Source: Ochrobactrum vermis
Lineage (GTDB): Bacteria; Pseudomonadota; Alphaproteobacteria; Rhizobiales; Rhizobiaceae
NCBI RefSeq assembly: GCF_002975205.1
Contig: NZ_PCOC01000001.1
Span: 1,054,001-1,118,000 of the forward strand
DNA: 64,000 bases
Direction of reading: 5' to 3'
Both the position numbers and the translations under genes were made by a program. Shown in pieces: positions 34,341 to 44,705 of this stretch (position 1 is the first letter of the stretch; every line of letters starts with the position of its first letter). The notes beneath the pieces were generated by a model that had not been told where the DNA came from, did no database searches, and saw only the letters and a program-made list of their open reading frames with translations.

Positions 34341-37300
34341 ATGAGTGATGCAGCAGCAGGTAATGCAGCAAATGACGGTGCGTTGACGCCACATTTTGTG
34401 CATCTGCGGGTACACTCGGCCTATTCCTTGCTGGAAGGTGCATTGCCGCTCGGCAAGATTATCAAACAGGCGATTGCCGACGAGGCGCCGGCTATCGCAG
34501 TTACCGACACCAACAATCTGTTCGGTGCGCTCGAATTTGCGCAAAAGGCATCGAAAGACGGGCTGCAACCCATTATCGGCTGTCAGGTCGATGTTGCCTT
34601 TGGCGATCACAATGACAATGGACGCAGCGTCAATCGTCGGATTGCGCTGGACCTTGCTCCAATCGTGCTGCTTGCCGCAACGGAAGAAGGCTATGCGAAT
34701 ATCGTGCGGCTCGTCAGTCGCGCGTTTCTGGACACCCAGGCGGGTGATCCGGTGCATGTTGAAGCAAGCTGGCTGCCGCTACTGTCGAAGGACGTCATTG
34801 TGCTTTCCGGTGGTGCATTGGGGCCAATCGGTCGCGCTTTTGCCGCCGACCGCCCCGATAGGGCAGAGGCGCGACTGTCTTTCCTGCGTGAAGCTTTTGG
34901 TGACAGGCTTTATGTCGAATTGCAGCGTCAGGCAGGCTACGACCGTACGCTGGAAGCAAAGACGGTTGCACTCGCCTATGAGATGGACCTGCCTCTGGTA
35001 GCCACCAATGAGGCGTTCTTTCTCAAGGCGGAAGATTTTGAAGCCCACGATGCCCTTCTTGCTATCGCAGAAGGCCAGATTCTCTCTAACGATAATCGCC
35101 GCCGCCTGACACCTGATCACCATCTGAAAAGCCGCGCGGCAATGGCGGCACTGTTTGCCGATCTGCCTGAAGCACTCGACAACACGGTCGAAATTGCTGA
35201 GCGCTGTAGCTGGTACACGCAGACCCGCCAGCCGATCCTGCCGCGGTTCACGGGTGAGTCCGATGATGCGGAGGCCGCAGTTCAGGAAGAAGCCGACGAG
35301 CTGGCGCAGCAGGCGCGGGAAGGCCTGAAGATGCGTCTGGAGACCGCAGGTCTCGCAGAAGGCTATACGACGGAACAATATGCCGAACGTCTCGAATATG
35401 AGATCGGCATCATTACCCGCATGAAGTTCCCCGGTTACTTCCTGATCGTTGCCGACTTTATCAAATGGGCGAAAGCCCAAGGCATTCCGGTAGGGCCCGG
35501 TCGTGGTTCGGGTGCCGGTTCGCTTGTCGCATATGCGCTTACGATTACCGACGTCGATCCGTTGCGCTTTTCCTTGCTTTTCGAACGCTTCCTCAATCCG
35601 GATCGCGTTTCGATGCCCGACTTCGATATCGATTTCTGTCAGGACCGCCGTGAGGAGGTGATCCGCTATGTGCAGGGAAAGTACGGGCGCGATCAGGTCG
35701 CACAGATCATCACTTTCGGAACCTTGCAGGCGCGCGCAGTGCTGCGCGACGTCGGGCGCGTTCTGGAAATGCCTTATGGACAGGTTGACCGTCTGTGCAA
35801 ACTGGTACCGCAGAACCCGGCCAATCCGGTGTCACTGGCTCAGGCCATCGAAACCGAACCGAAGATCAACGAGGAGCGCGAAAAGGAGCCGGTTGTCGGT
35901 CGCCTTCTCGACATGGCGCTCAAACTCGAGGGGCTTTATCGCCACGCCTCGACCCATGCCGCCGGTATTGTGATCGGTGACCGTCCGCTGTCGGAACTCG
36001 TGCCCATGTATCGCGATCCGCGTTCCGACATGCCTGTTACCCAGTTCAACATGAAATGGGTCGAGCAGGCGGGGCTGGTCAAGTTCGACTTTCTCGGTCT
36101 CAAGACGCTGACCGTTCTCGAAACGGCGGTCGAACTGGTGGCGCGCAAGGGCATCGCCATTGAACTGTCTCATATACCGCTTGATGATGCGCTGACCTAT
36201 GAGATGCTGTCGCGCGGTGAAACCGTCGGCGTGTTCCAGGTTGAAAGTGCGGGTATGCGCAAGGCGCTTCTCGGTATGCGCCCGGACCGGATCGAAGATA
36301 TCATTGCGCTCGTGGCGCTTTATCGGCCTGGTCCGATGGAGAACATCCCGACCTATAATGCGCGCAAGAATGGTGAGGAGGAGATCGCCTCCATTCATCC
36401 GAAGATCGATCATCTGATCAGGGAAACGCAGGGCGTTATCGTCTATCAGGAACAGGTGATGCAGATCGCGCAGGTCCTTTCCGGCTATTCGCTCGGTGAA
36501 GCTGACCTTCTGCGCCGCGCCATGGGCAAGAAGATCCGCGAGGAAATGGACAAGCAGCGAGTCCGTTTTGTGGAGGGTGCGATTGAAGGCGGCGTCGACA
36601 AGGCGCAGGCCAACATGATCTTCGACCTGCTGGCCAAGTTTGCGGACTACGGCTTCAACAAGTCGCACGCCGCTGCCTATGCCATCGTCTCCTACCAGAC
36701 GGCCTATATGAAGGCTCATTATCCGGTCGAGTTCCTGGCCGCGTCTATGACCTACGATATGTCGAACACCGACAAGCTCAACGATTTCCGGCGCGAGGCC
36801 AATCGTCTGGGCATTGAAGTCGTCCCGCCTTCGGTGATGACTTCCGTCCGTCCGTTTGAAGTCGGCGAAAAGCGGATCTTCTACTCGCTCGCAGCCATCA
36901 AGGGCGTGGGCGAGGCGGCAGTCGATCATATTGTCGATGTGCGTGCCGAGAAGCCTTTTGAAAGCCTTGAGGATTTCTGTGAGCGGGTCGATCCGCGCAT
37001 CGTCAACCGGCGTGTGCTGGAAAGCCTCATCAATGCCGGTGCAATGGATTGTTTCGGTCGTGAACGCCCGGCCATGAGTGCAGGCATGGATCGTATCATG
37101 GGCTTCGCCCAGCGTACACAGGAAAATGCCGCCAGCGGCCAGTCCGATATTTTCGGTCTGTCAGGTGCGCCGAAGGAAACGCTTATTCTGCCGCAGGCGG
37201 CTCCCTGGCTGCCATCGGAAATGCTGCATCGTGAGTTTCAGGCGGTCGGCTTCTATCTTTCGGCGCATCCTCTTGATGAATATCGCGATGTGCTCAACCG

Positions 37301-37832
37301 CATGCGCGTTCAGAGCTGGGCAGATTTTTCCGCAGCCGTGAAACGCGGCGCCAATGCTGGTCGTCTGGCAGGAACCGTGACAGCCCGTCAGGAGCGCAAG
37401 ACCCGCACCGGCAACAAGATGGGTATTGTGCAATTGTCCGATGCCAGCGGCCAGTTCGAAGCTATCCTGTTCTCGGAAGGGCTTGCGCAATATCGCGATC
37501 TTCTGGAAAGCGGCAAGTCGGTGGTGATTACGGTTCAGGCTGAAAATCGCCCCGAAGGAATTGGCTTGCGTATCCAGACGGTACAGTCGCTTGAAGACGA
37601 GGCCTGCCGCATGCAGAAAGCGTTGCGGCTTTACCTGCGCTCCGCTGACGCGGTCCGGCATATCGCACCGCATTTCAACACGCGCGGCGACGGACAGGTG
37701 AGCCTCATCGTCATCAAGGATAACGGTCAGCGCGAAGTCGAAATCGAGCTACCGCATCGCTATCGCGTCAGTCCGCAGATCGCCAGTGCCATGAAAGCCA
37801 TTCAGGGCGTCGTTGACGTGGAACTGGTTTGA
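34341..37832 (+). CDS. dnaE: DNA polymerase III subunit alpha (DnaE1)
   Basis: This 1163-residue replicative polymerase has an N-terminal PHP domain (FVHLRVHSAYSLLEGALPL), palm motifs GPGRGSGAGSLVAYAL and SMPDFDIDFCQDRREEV (the DxD catalytic pair), then helix-hairpin-helix and OB-fold domains at the C-terminus. Length and order match the housekeeping DnaE1, not the shorter error-prone DnaE2. The start is uncertain: ATGs at 34299 and 34323 are also in frame, but the first lies in an intergenic repeat; 34341 is preceded by GGGGTCGATGGA. Confidence 0.95.
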   Translation: MSDAAAGNAANDGALTPHFVHLRVHSAYSLLEGALPLGKIIKQAIADEAPAIAVTDTNNLFGALEFAQKASKDGLQPIIGCQVDVAFGDHNDNGRSVNRRIALDLAPIVLLAATEEGYANIVRLVSRAFLDTQAGDPVHVEASWLPLLSKDVIVLSGGALGPIGRAFAADRPDRAEARLSFLREAFGDRLYVELQRQAGYDRTLEAKTVALAYEMDLPLVATNEAFFLKAEDFEAHDALLAIAEGQILSNDNRRRLTPDHHLKSRAAMAALFADLPEALDNTVEIAERCSWYTQTRQPILPRFTGESDDAEAAVQEEADELAQQAREGLKMRLETAGLAEGYTTEQYAERLEYEIGIITRMKFPGYFLIVADFIKWAKAQGIPVGPGRGSGAGSLVAYALTITDVDPLRFSLLFERFLNPDRVSMPDFDIDFCQDRREEVIRYVQGKYGRDQVAQIITFGTLQARAVLRDVGRVLEMPYGQVDRLCKLVPQNPANPVSLAQAIETEPKINEEREKEPVVGRLLDMALKLEGLYRHASTHAAGIVIGDRPLSELVPMYRDPRSDMPVTQFNMKWVEQAGLVKFDFLGLKTLTVLETAVELVARKGIAIELSHIPLDDALTYEMLSRGETVGVFQVESAGMRKALLGMRPDRIEDIIALVALYRPGPMENIPTYNARKNGEEEIASIHPKIDHLIRETQGVIVYQEQVMQIAQVLSGYSLGEADLLRRAMGKKIREEMDKQRVRFVEGAIEGGVDKAQANMIFDLLAKFADYGFNKSHAAAYAIVSYQTAYMKAHYPVEFLAASMTYDMSNTDKLNDFRREANRLGIEVVPPSVMTSVRPFEVGEKRIFYSLAAIKGVGEAAVDHIVDVRAEKPFESLEDFCERVDPRIVNRRVLESLINAGAMDCFGRERPAMSAGMDRIMGFAQRTQENAASGQSDIFGLSGAPKETLILPQAAPWLPSEMLHREFQAVGFYLSAHPLDEYRDVLNRMRVQSWADFSAAVKRGANAGRLAGTVTARQERKTRTGNKMGIVQLSDASGQFEAILFSEGLAQYRDLLESGKSVVITVQAENRPEGIGLRIQTVQSLEDEACRMQKALRLYLRSADAVRHIAPHFNTRGDGQVSLIVIKDNGQREVEIELPHRYRVSPQIASAMKAIQGVVDVELV

Positions 37833-37838
37833 GTGAGC

Positions 37839-37883
37839 GCGCATCCCGAAAAGTGTGAAACGGTTTTCGGACAAGATGCGCGT
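37839..37883 (+). repeat. Intergenic repeat, GCGCATCCCGAAAA type
   Basis: GCGCATCCCGAAAAGTGTGAA pairs partly with CGGTTTTCGGACAAGATGCGC, the same layout as 26963-27010. It follows the dnaE stop directly and may serve as its mRNA end. AGAGCGGCGCTCT after it is another small palindrome. Confidence 0.75.
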
Positions 37884-38039
37884 TTGGACAAATAATTAGA
37901 GCGGCGCTCTAATTAAGGCAAAGCGGGAGCGTGCCCGTTTTGCGATCTGTTTGCATCAAAAACCGGCGGCGATGTGGATATTTCACCACCGATTTTGCGG
38001 CGAACGCCTGTCAGAAATATGGCGTTTTTGTGATTGGCA

Positions 38040-38681
38040 TCAATAGGCGGCGGTGAAGCGCTTGCGAATATGCTGGCCCTTTTCAGCCTCGTCCAGAATG
38101 GCAACAGCCAGATCAGCGACAGAAATCTTGCTTTCACTCTTGTCGTCGAAAACGGGTTCGTCGCCGCCGAGGCGGTATTTGCCAGTGCGCTCGCCCGGCT
38201 GAAGAATGATTGCCGGCGACACAAATGACCATTCCAGTTCATTCTCACCACGCAGGTCGTCGAGCGCCTGACGGGCGCCGAGCGCGCCTTCCTTCCATTC
38301 GGCAGGGAATTCCGGCGAGTCGACCAATTGTTTGCCATTGATGGAGAGACTGCCTGCGCCGCCGACGGCTATGAGCCGCTTGACGCCTGCCTTCTTGGTC
38401 GCCTCGGTGATGGAGCGGCTGCCATTGATATGCTTTTCGCGGATATTCTTGTCGTTCCAGCCTGGATTGTAAGCTGAAATCACGATGTCATGCCCAGCAA
38501 GTTGCTTTGCAAGCGCTTCGGTATCGAACACGTCTGCCTTTACTGCCGTAACATTGGCGAATTTTTCAACGTTTTCCGGGTGGCGAACAAGCGCTGTGAC
38601 CTGGTCGCCGCGTGCCACAGCTTCCTTGAGAATTGCAGCGCCTACGAAACCCGTTGCGCCGATCAGTGCGATCTTGGTCAT
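38040..38681 (-). CDS. NAD(P)H-binding oxidoreductase (atypical SDR)
   Basis: This 213-residue protein has a Rossmann nucleotide-binding start (KIALIGATGFVGAAILKEA, GxxGxxG) and the NmrA/atypical-SDR pattern ALVRHPENVEKF and VISAYNPGWND. The substrate is unknown; relatives are called NAD-dependent epimerases or azoreductase-like proteins. ATG 38681 follows AAGGAAAATGCC. A divergent HxlR regulator (39042) probably controls it, the usual layout for this gene pair. Confidence 0.9.
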   Translation of the reverse strand: MTKIALIGATGFVGAAILKEAVARGDQVTALVRHPENVEKFANVTAVKADVFDTEALAKQLAGHDIVISAYNPGWNDKNIREKHINGSRSITEATKKAGVKRLIAVGGAGSLSINGKQLVDSPEFPAEWKEGALGARQALDDLRGENELEWSFVSPAIILQPGERTGKYRLGGDEPVFDDKSESKISVADLAVAILDEAEKGQHIRKRFTAAY

Positions 38682-39041
38682 GGCATTTTCCTTTCCGATC
38701 TTCTCGTATCGAACGAATTAAGGTATGTTTCATAATCAGGTTATTTCTGGTAACCACATATGCGATGCTGCCAAGCTTGTGAAGAACGCACTTTTACATG
38801 GGCAGGATACATGGAAGTAACCGCCTTGAAGGACAGCATCTGGAGTCGTTTCAGTTAAAGCGGATCCGCGGGATCACTCTAACGCTTGGTTTTTACGCAT
38901 TTTTTGCGCGTTGAAGAGAGATAGGAAATCGTTCGGCAAACTGGTTTTCAGCGCAGGCGCTTCGCACTGTTGCTGGGAGCTCTCTAAATTGAATGATGCC
39001 GAAGAACACTGATCCGCCAGCAGTTTTCGTGGAGAAACAAG
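38682..39041. other. Divergent intergenic region of oxidoreductase and hxlR
   Basis: It holds both promoters and a candidate operator at 38739-38755. A 15-codon frame at 38812 (ATGGAAGTAACC) has only a weak ribosome site and is not called. AGCGGATCCGCGGGATCACT near 38860 looks like a repeat fragment. Confidence 0.45.
38739..38755. promoter_or_regulatory. Candidate HxlR operator, GGTTA-N7-TAACC
   Basis: GGTTATTTCTGGTAACC is a symmetrical site 57 bases upstream of the oxidoreductase start and upstream of hxlR. It is the only clear dyad in this gap; binding is inferred. Confidence 0.4.
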
Positions 39042-39458
39042 ATGACGATACCGATACGCCCAGACGGCAAGACCCCTTTGCTTTCATCGACACCCGCTTT
39101 TGAAGCTGATGGTGAGGGTTCCTGTCCGATCCGCGAAGTGCTGGATAGGGTTGGCGATACCTGGAGTATTCTCGTCATTTTCAATCTTCAAGGCGGCTCG
39201 ATGCGCTTCAATGCTCTGCGACGCAGCATTGAGGGCATTTCGCAGCGCATGTTGACGGTTACTCTGCGGTCGCTGGAGCGGGACGGTCTTGTGTCCAGAC
39301 ATGTCCACCCGACATCTCCGCCAGAAGTGGAGTATGCACTGACCGAACTTGGGCATTCTCTGGCGGTTCCCATCGATGTGCTGGGCCAGTGGGCTGTCAG
39401 GAATCGCGCGCTGCTTCGCGACGCACGCACCCGTTTTGATGGGAGCGTGGCTCGATAA
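39042..39458 (+). CDS. HxlR-family winged-helix regulator
   Basis: This 138-residue DNA-binding protein has the family core: CPIREVLDRVGDTWSILVIFNL (residues about 27-48), MRFNALRRSIEGISQRMLTVTLRSLERDGLVSR (recognition helix and wing) and PPEVEYALTELGHSL. HxlR proteins often respond to aldehydes, oxidants or quinones and regulate a divergent oxidoreductase. ATG 39042 is preceded by GTGGAGAAACAAG. The effector is unknown. Confidence 0.93.
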   Translation: MTIPIRPDGKTPLLSSTPAFEADGEGSCPIREVLDRVGDTWSILVIFNLQGGSMRFNALRRSIEGISQRMLTVTLRSLERDGLVSRHVHPTSPPEVEYALTELGHSLAVPIDVLGQWAVRNRALLRDARTRFDGSVAR

Positions 39459-39487
39459 GAATATACTTTAGAAATAGAAGCTTACAG

Positions 39488-39519
39488 CGATGATTTGATT
39501 CAATCAGATAGAAATGCGC
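39488..39519 (+). repeat. Short repeat, GATTTGATTCAATCAGAT type
   Basis: GATGATTTGATTCAATCAGA followed by TAGAAATGCGCTC resembles the second half of the 27030-27062 repeat and the element near 42716-42749 (TGATCTGATGCAATCAGACC). It lies upstream of the DUF3008 gene. Confidence 0.6.
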
Positions 39520-39579
39520 TCAAAAAAGGAACCGGCCTATCTCCGTCTGCGTTTGCTTAATCAAACAGGAGAAAATCCC

Positions 39580-39777
39580 ATGCCCGCAAAATCCCAGGCC
39601 CAACAGAAAGCCGCCGGTGCCGCGCTTGCTGCCAAACGCGGTGAAATCAAGAAGAGCGAGCTCTTCGGTGCATCGAAAGAAATGTATGAATCGATGACCG
39701 AAAAGGAACTTGAAGAGTTTGCTGAAACCAAGCGCAAAGGCCTGCCGCAACACGTAGACGACAGAAAGAAACACTGA
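39580..39777 (+). CDS. DUF3008 family small protein
   Basis: This 65-residue, highly charged, soluble protein starts MPAKSQAQQKAAGAALAAKR and contains KSELFGASKEMYESM and KRKGLPQHV, the DUF3008 pattern. Function is unknown; the family is common in Rhizobiales and appears stress-related by context elsewhere (inference). ATG 39580 follows CAGGAGAAAATCCC; the 22-codon extension upstream lies in repeat sequence and is rejected. It is convergent with the next gene. Confidence 0.88.
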   Translation: MPAKSQAQQKAAGAALAAKRGEIKKSELFGASKEMYESMTEKELEEFAETKRKGLPQHVDDRKKH

Positions 39778-39816
39778 ATATGGTTGGCGAGCGCCGTCAG
39801 GCACTCGCCGCAATGG

Positions 39817-40242
39817 CTACTTGCCGGTTTTGTTCGGTGCCAGTTCGATTGCTTTCAGCTTGCCATCCGTAATGCCACAGCGCAGCGTGATGCTATCCCA
39901 TTTCGTTGAAGCGCTTTTGTTGCGCGCTTCGCCGGGAACCGAAATGACTGCGGAAACCTTGCGTGGGTCACTCGTGCTGAATTTCGAAGACTTATCATTG
40001 GTTTCTGCTGATGAAATGTCATCCTTTGTGAAGCCGAGACGATCATATTTCTTGCTTTTCTTGACGTAATCATAAGCACTGGCAATGCAGTCCGCGACCT
40101 GCGGCGCTGCTTGCTGATCCTTCACCAAAGTCTGGTAGTTGCCCGTAAAATCCTTTGATCTTTTCGGGACAGCATCAGCATGGGCAGCGGTGGAAAAGCC
40201 AAGTGCGAAAATTGCGGAAATTATGAGTTTGGTCGATTTCAT
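39817..40242 (-). CDS. Predicted periplasmic protein of unknown function
   Basis: This 141-residue protein has a signal peptide at residues 1-22 (KSTKLIISAIFALGFSTAAHA-DA). The mature part is small, basic and soluble, with two Cys residues (VADCIASAYDY and LRCGITDGKLKAIEL) that could form a disulfide in the periplasm. I do not recognise the family. ATG 40242 has AGAAGG upstream. It stands alone between the DUF3008 gene and the extensin-like gene. Confidence 0.75.
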   Translation of the reverse strand: MKSTKLIISAIFALGFSTAAHADAVPKRSKDFTGNYQTLVKDQQAAPQVADCIASAYDYVKKSKKYDRLGFTKDDISSAETNDKSSKFSTSDPRKVSAVISVPGEARNKSASTKWDSITLRCGITDGKLKAIELAPNKTGK

Positions 40243-40365
40243 GCCCCATGTCCTTCTGGAAACCCGTCGTTCACAAGCGAGCGGCAGGATTGAACCGATA
40301 ATAGAATAGAGATTACAGACGCAATTCTGATTTTTTTATGAATTTCCAACGCTTACGACGATATC

Positions 40366-41460
40366 CTACTGGCAGATACGTGCAAGGCAAGACTTGCCAT
40401 GGCATCCTTGGTCGAGATGCATATTGGTGCGATGGGCTGCATCACCGTCCGGGCCGATGACTGTCATGAAAAGCTTGCAGCTTGCGCTGTGCACGGCACG
40501 CCAGAAAGCCTTGTCCTTGTCGGAACCGTTCCAACCGCTTTCCAATTCCGTCTTGGTGCCGTCCGAGAATTTGAACGACATGATGTCGAGCGCGTTGGCA
40601 AAGGCGTGCTCGGAAACCCGACCCGACGAAGCGCCGTTCACCTTCCGGCATTGATAGTCCGAGCCGGTTCCGATTTCCGCGATTTTTAAATCTGTCCCGT
40701 ACACGTCTTTGGCTGCCTTGGTCACTTCACCGCTCCATTGCGCCAGCGTGACGGCCATCGCGCAATTTGTGGTGACGGCATTGGCGAATTTCAAAGGTTC
40801 GTCCTTACCGATAGCGGTTAGGGACAACGGCGAGTGTGCTCCGCATTGCTCGCCATCCTTGACCGGGGGTAACAGCTTGCCCTCGACTTCGCCGGAAATC
40901 AGCGCCGGGCAGGATACCTGATAGACACGTTCGTCCTTCTCCGGCTTTGGCTGCTGAGCGCGGTCAGATTTCGGTTCTTCCAATTTTTGGTCTGGCTGGC
41001 TCGGATTTTCAGCCGGTTTTGGCGGCTCTACCGAAACCGGTGCAGTTCGAGAACCCGGGACGGGCTGCGACGGCTCCCTGGATTCTTCCGGCTTTTCCGT
41101 CGGAACGGGCGGGGTTTCCGGTTCCGGTGTTTGGGTTGCTGTTTCCTCCCGGCGGGGAGCAGGTGTCGGAACGGGTATTGTCATGCCGGGAACGGGTTTT
41201 GTATTGGGCTTTGCCGGGGCGCTTTCCGCCTGCTTTGTGGCTTGCGGTTTTGGCACCGATTTCTTCGGAGTGCGCTTTGCTGCAGGACGTTTGCGATGTT
41301 GCTTTGCCTTTTGGGCGTCCTGCTTCAGGATGCGTTCGATGAAAGTTTGCGCCTGTGCCTCGTCAGAACCGATGCCCGAAAAACAGGGTATCGCAACAAG
41401 GCCAAGCGCAATCAGAGCGGTGAATGCACCCTTGCCGGGCAGGGAAAAAGACAAAGCCAT
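40366..41460 (-). CDS. Extensin-family protein with C-terminal peptidase-like domain
   Basis: This 364-residue exported protein has a signal peptide at about residues 1-37 (ending DEAQAQ), then a basic segment (KQHRKRPAAKRTPKKS), then a long Pro/Glu/Lys-rich linker to about residue 175. The C-terminal extensin-like domain includes VSCPALISGEVEGKLLPPV, SDYQCRKVNGASSGRVSEHAFANALDI and HLDQGCHGKSCLARICQ. Its SEHAFANALDI motif resembles metal-binding LD-carboxypeptidase (M15-like) sites, suggesting a cell-wall role (inference). ATG 41460 follows GAGGCATCA. Confidence 0.88.
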   Translation of the reverse strand: MALSFSLPGKGAFTALIALGLVAIPCFSGIGSDEAQAQTFIERILKQDAQKAKQHRKRPAAKRTPKKSVPKPQATKQAESAPAKPNTKPVPGMTIPVPTPAPRREETATQTPEPETPPVPTEKPEESREPSQPVPGSRTAPVSVEPPKPAENPSQPDQKLEEPKSDRAQQPKPEKDERVYQVSCPALISGEVEGKLLPPVKDGEQCGAHSPLSLTAIGKDEPLKFANAVTTNCAMAVTLAQWSGEVTKAAKDVYGTDLKIAEIGTGSDYQCRKVNGASSGRVSEHAFANALDIMSFKFSDGTKTELESGWNGSDKDKAFWRAVHSASCKLFMTVIGPDGDAAHRTNMHLDQGCHGKSCLARICQ

Positions 41461-41797
41461 TGATGCCTCATAAATTGCGGATCCGTCATGCCTAATGATG
41501 AAACAAGCAAGGACGTTCCTTCACGCTTGATGGCAAGTCGTAGCAAATGGTAGGAAAGGCACACTGGATGCCGGTTTTTCAGGCTTTTCCGGCTCGTTGA
41601 GCTTGACAAGATAACCACTGCAAGACTAAAAGCCGCCCATCGCTGGTGCGTTTTCGCGCTGGCGTTTCATTTGACGTGTCCCGTGGATGAAGATCGCTGC
41701 TGCGCGCTTCATCCTGTCAGTCCTCGAAAACGGAGGGCAGAGGAGGGCGCGTTTCCTCCAGCGTCTCCGGGCGCTATAACCTTTTGAAGGAAATGCG
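41461..41797. other. Intergenic region upstream of rpsD
   Basis: Apart from the predicted rpsD promoter (41603-41631), it contains a GC-rich leader with GGAGGGCAGAGGAGGGCGCG and GGAAACGCGCCCTCCT-like complementarity around 41735-41760, which could form a hairpin before rpsD. No gene is supported. Confidence 0.4.
41603..41631 (+). promoter_or_regulatory. Predicted rpsD promoter
   Basis: CTTGACA (TTGACA at 41603-41608) and CTAAAA (41626-41631), 17 bases apart, match the alphaproteobacterial housekeeping pattern. The start would lie near 41638, giving a leader of about 160 bases. Confidence 0.5.
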
Positions 41798-42415
41798 ATG
41801 AGCAAGCGCGAATCCGCTAAGTACAAAATTGATCGCCGTCTTGGCGAAAACATCTGGGGTCGTCCGAAGTCCCCGGTAAACCGTCGTGAATATGGCCCGG
41901 GCCAGCACGGTCAGCGCCGTAAGGGCAAGCTGTCGGACTTCGGTGTACAGCTCCGCGCAAAGCAGAAGCTCAAGGGCTTCTACGGCGACATCTCCGAAAA
42001 GCAGTTCCGCAAGACCTACGAAGAAGCCGCTCGCCGCAAGGGTGACACCGGCGAAAACCTGATCGGTCTGCTGGAATCGCGTCTCGACGCAATCGTCTAT
42101 CGCGCCAAGTTCGTTCCGACGATCTTTGCTGCCCGCCAGTTCATCAACCACGGCCACGTGAATGTGAACGGTCGCCGCGTCAACGTCCAGTCCTACCGCC
42201 TGAAGGCCGGCGACATCGTTGAAGTCCGCGAAAAGTCGAAGCAGCTGGTCATCGTTCTCGAAGCTATTCAGCTCGCAGAACGCGATGTTCCAGACTACCT
42301 CGAAGTCGACCACAACAAGCTGGTTGCGACCTATTCCCGCGTTCCGACCCTTACGGATGTGCCTTACGCCGTCCAGATGGAACCGAACCTGGTCGTCGAA
42401 TTCTACTCGCGTTAA
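41798..42415 (+). CDS. rpsD: 30S ribosomal protein S4
   Basis: This 205-residue 16S rRNA-binding protein initiates 30S assembly. Its N-terminus begins [37 protein letters not shown], and the S4 RNA-binding domain is seen in [38 protein letters not shown]. The length is canonical. ATG 41798 follows TTGAAGGAAATGCG. It is a single gene, as usual in Rhizobiales, ending in an intrinsic terminator. Confidence 0.98.
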   Translation: MSKRESAKYKIDRRLGENIWGRPKSPVNRREYGPGQHGQRRKGKLSDFGVQLRAKQKLKGFYGDISEKQFRKTYEEAARRKGDTGENLIGLLESRLDAIVYRAKFVPTIFAARQFINHGHVNVNGRRVNVQSYRLKAGDIVEVREKSKQLVIVLEAIQLAERDVPDYLEVDHNKLVATYSRVPTLTDVPYAVQMEPNLVVEFYSR

Positions 42416-42459
42416 TATCAGGCGCGCTCAGGCGCGCCGGATATATGCCGAAATCAAGA

Positions 42460-42491
42460 AACCGCGCTGTACATGCAGCGCGGTTTTTTTC
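42460..42491 (+). terminator. Intrinsic terminator of rpsD
   Basis: ACCGCGCTG and CAGCGCGGT form a 9-bp stem with a 6-base loop, followed by seven T residues. The oppositely oriented lipoprotein frame ends just after it. Confidence 0.92.
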
Positions 42492-42496
42492 TGCCT

Positions 42497-42634
42497 TTAT
42501 CCCGGAATCTTGGCGATTGGGCCGGGAGGGCCGAGCGTATCATCGATTTGCCGGTCGACATGATATGTCGCACATCCGCAAAGTAGTGCTCCGGCTAAAA
42601 GCAGAAAAGCGGTTTTCCGGAGCGCTACGGCCAT
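42497..42634 (-). CDS. Small predicted lipoprotein (45 residues)
   Basis: The product starts MAVALRKTAFLLLAGALLCGC, a short basic start, hydrophobic core and lipobox LCGC, followed by only about 24 mature residues (ATYHVDRQIDDTLG...). It is therefore a short lipid-anchored peptide like entericidin or other small lipoproteins. No close family is recognised. ATG 42634 lacks a clear ribosome site; an in-frame ATG at 42679 with GATGAG is an alternative that adds 15 residues. The upstream 287 bp to ttcA contain repeat fragments only. Confidence 0.55.
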   Translation of the reverse strand: MAVALRKTAFLLLAGALLCGCATYHVDRQIDDTLGPPGPIAKIPG

Positions 42635-42885
42635 GGGCCGTTGACCCGGGGCACATAATAAATGACGAATTGGAACCATTGAAATCTCATCTGTTAGTGA
42701 AAACAAACAGTTAGAGCCTGATCTGATGCAATCAGACCGAAACGCACTCCAAGTCGTAGAATAAAAGGCAGCTGCGGACACTCGTGCTTTGTTGCTGGCA
42801 AGCGGTGATCGACCACGGGCTGATGCGCACAATCATAAAGAAACCGCGTTTCCCGGTTTTCCCTGCGGCCAGTTTTCGGTATTAA

Positions 42886-44629
<1,744 letters not shown>

Positions 44630-44654
44630 AACCGTTAGAGTGATGTCCGATATG

Positions 44655-44690
44655 GAAAGGCCCGCTACATCGGCGGGCCTTTCTTGTTTT
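44655..44690. terminator. Bidirectional terminator between convergent genes
   Basis: GAAAGGCCCGC and GCGGGCCTTTC form an 11-bp stem followed by TTGTTTT on the plus strand. It separates the inositol-phosphatase gene from the minus-strand MFS gene. Confidence 0.9.
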
Positions 44691-44705
44691 GCACGACAAA
44701 ATCGA

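Noticed and set aside
38812..38859. 15-codon frame upstream of hxlR
   Set aside because: Only a weak AGGAT precedes it and there is no context support.
42219..42563. Frames overlapping the end of rpsD
   Set aside because: They run through the rpsD coding sequence and its terminator out of frame.
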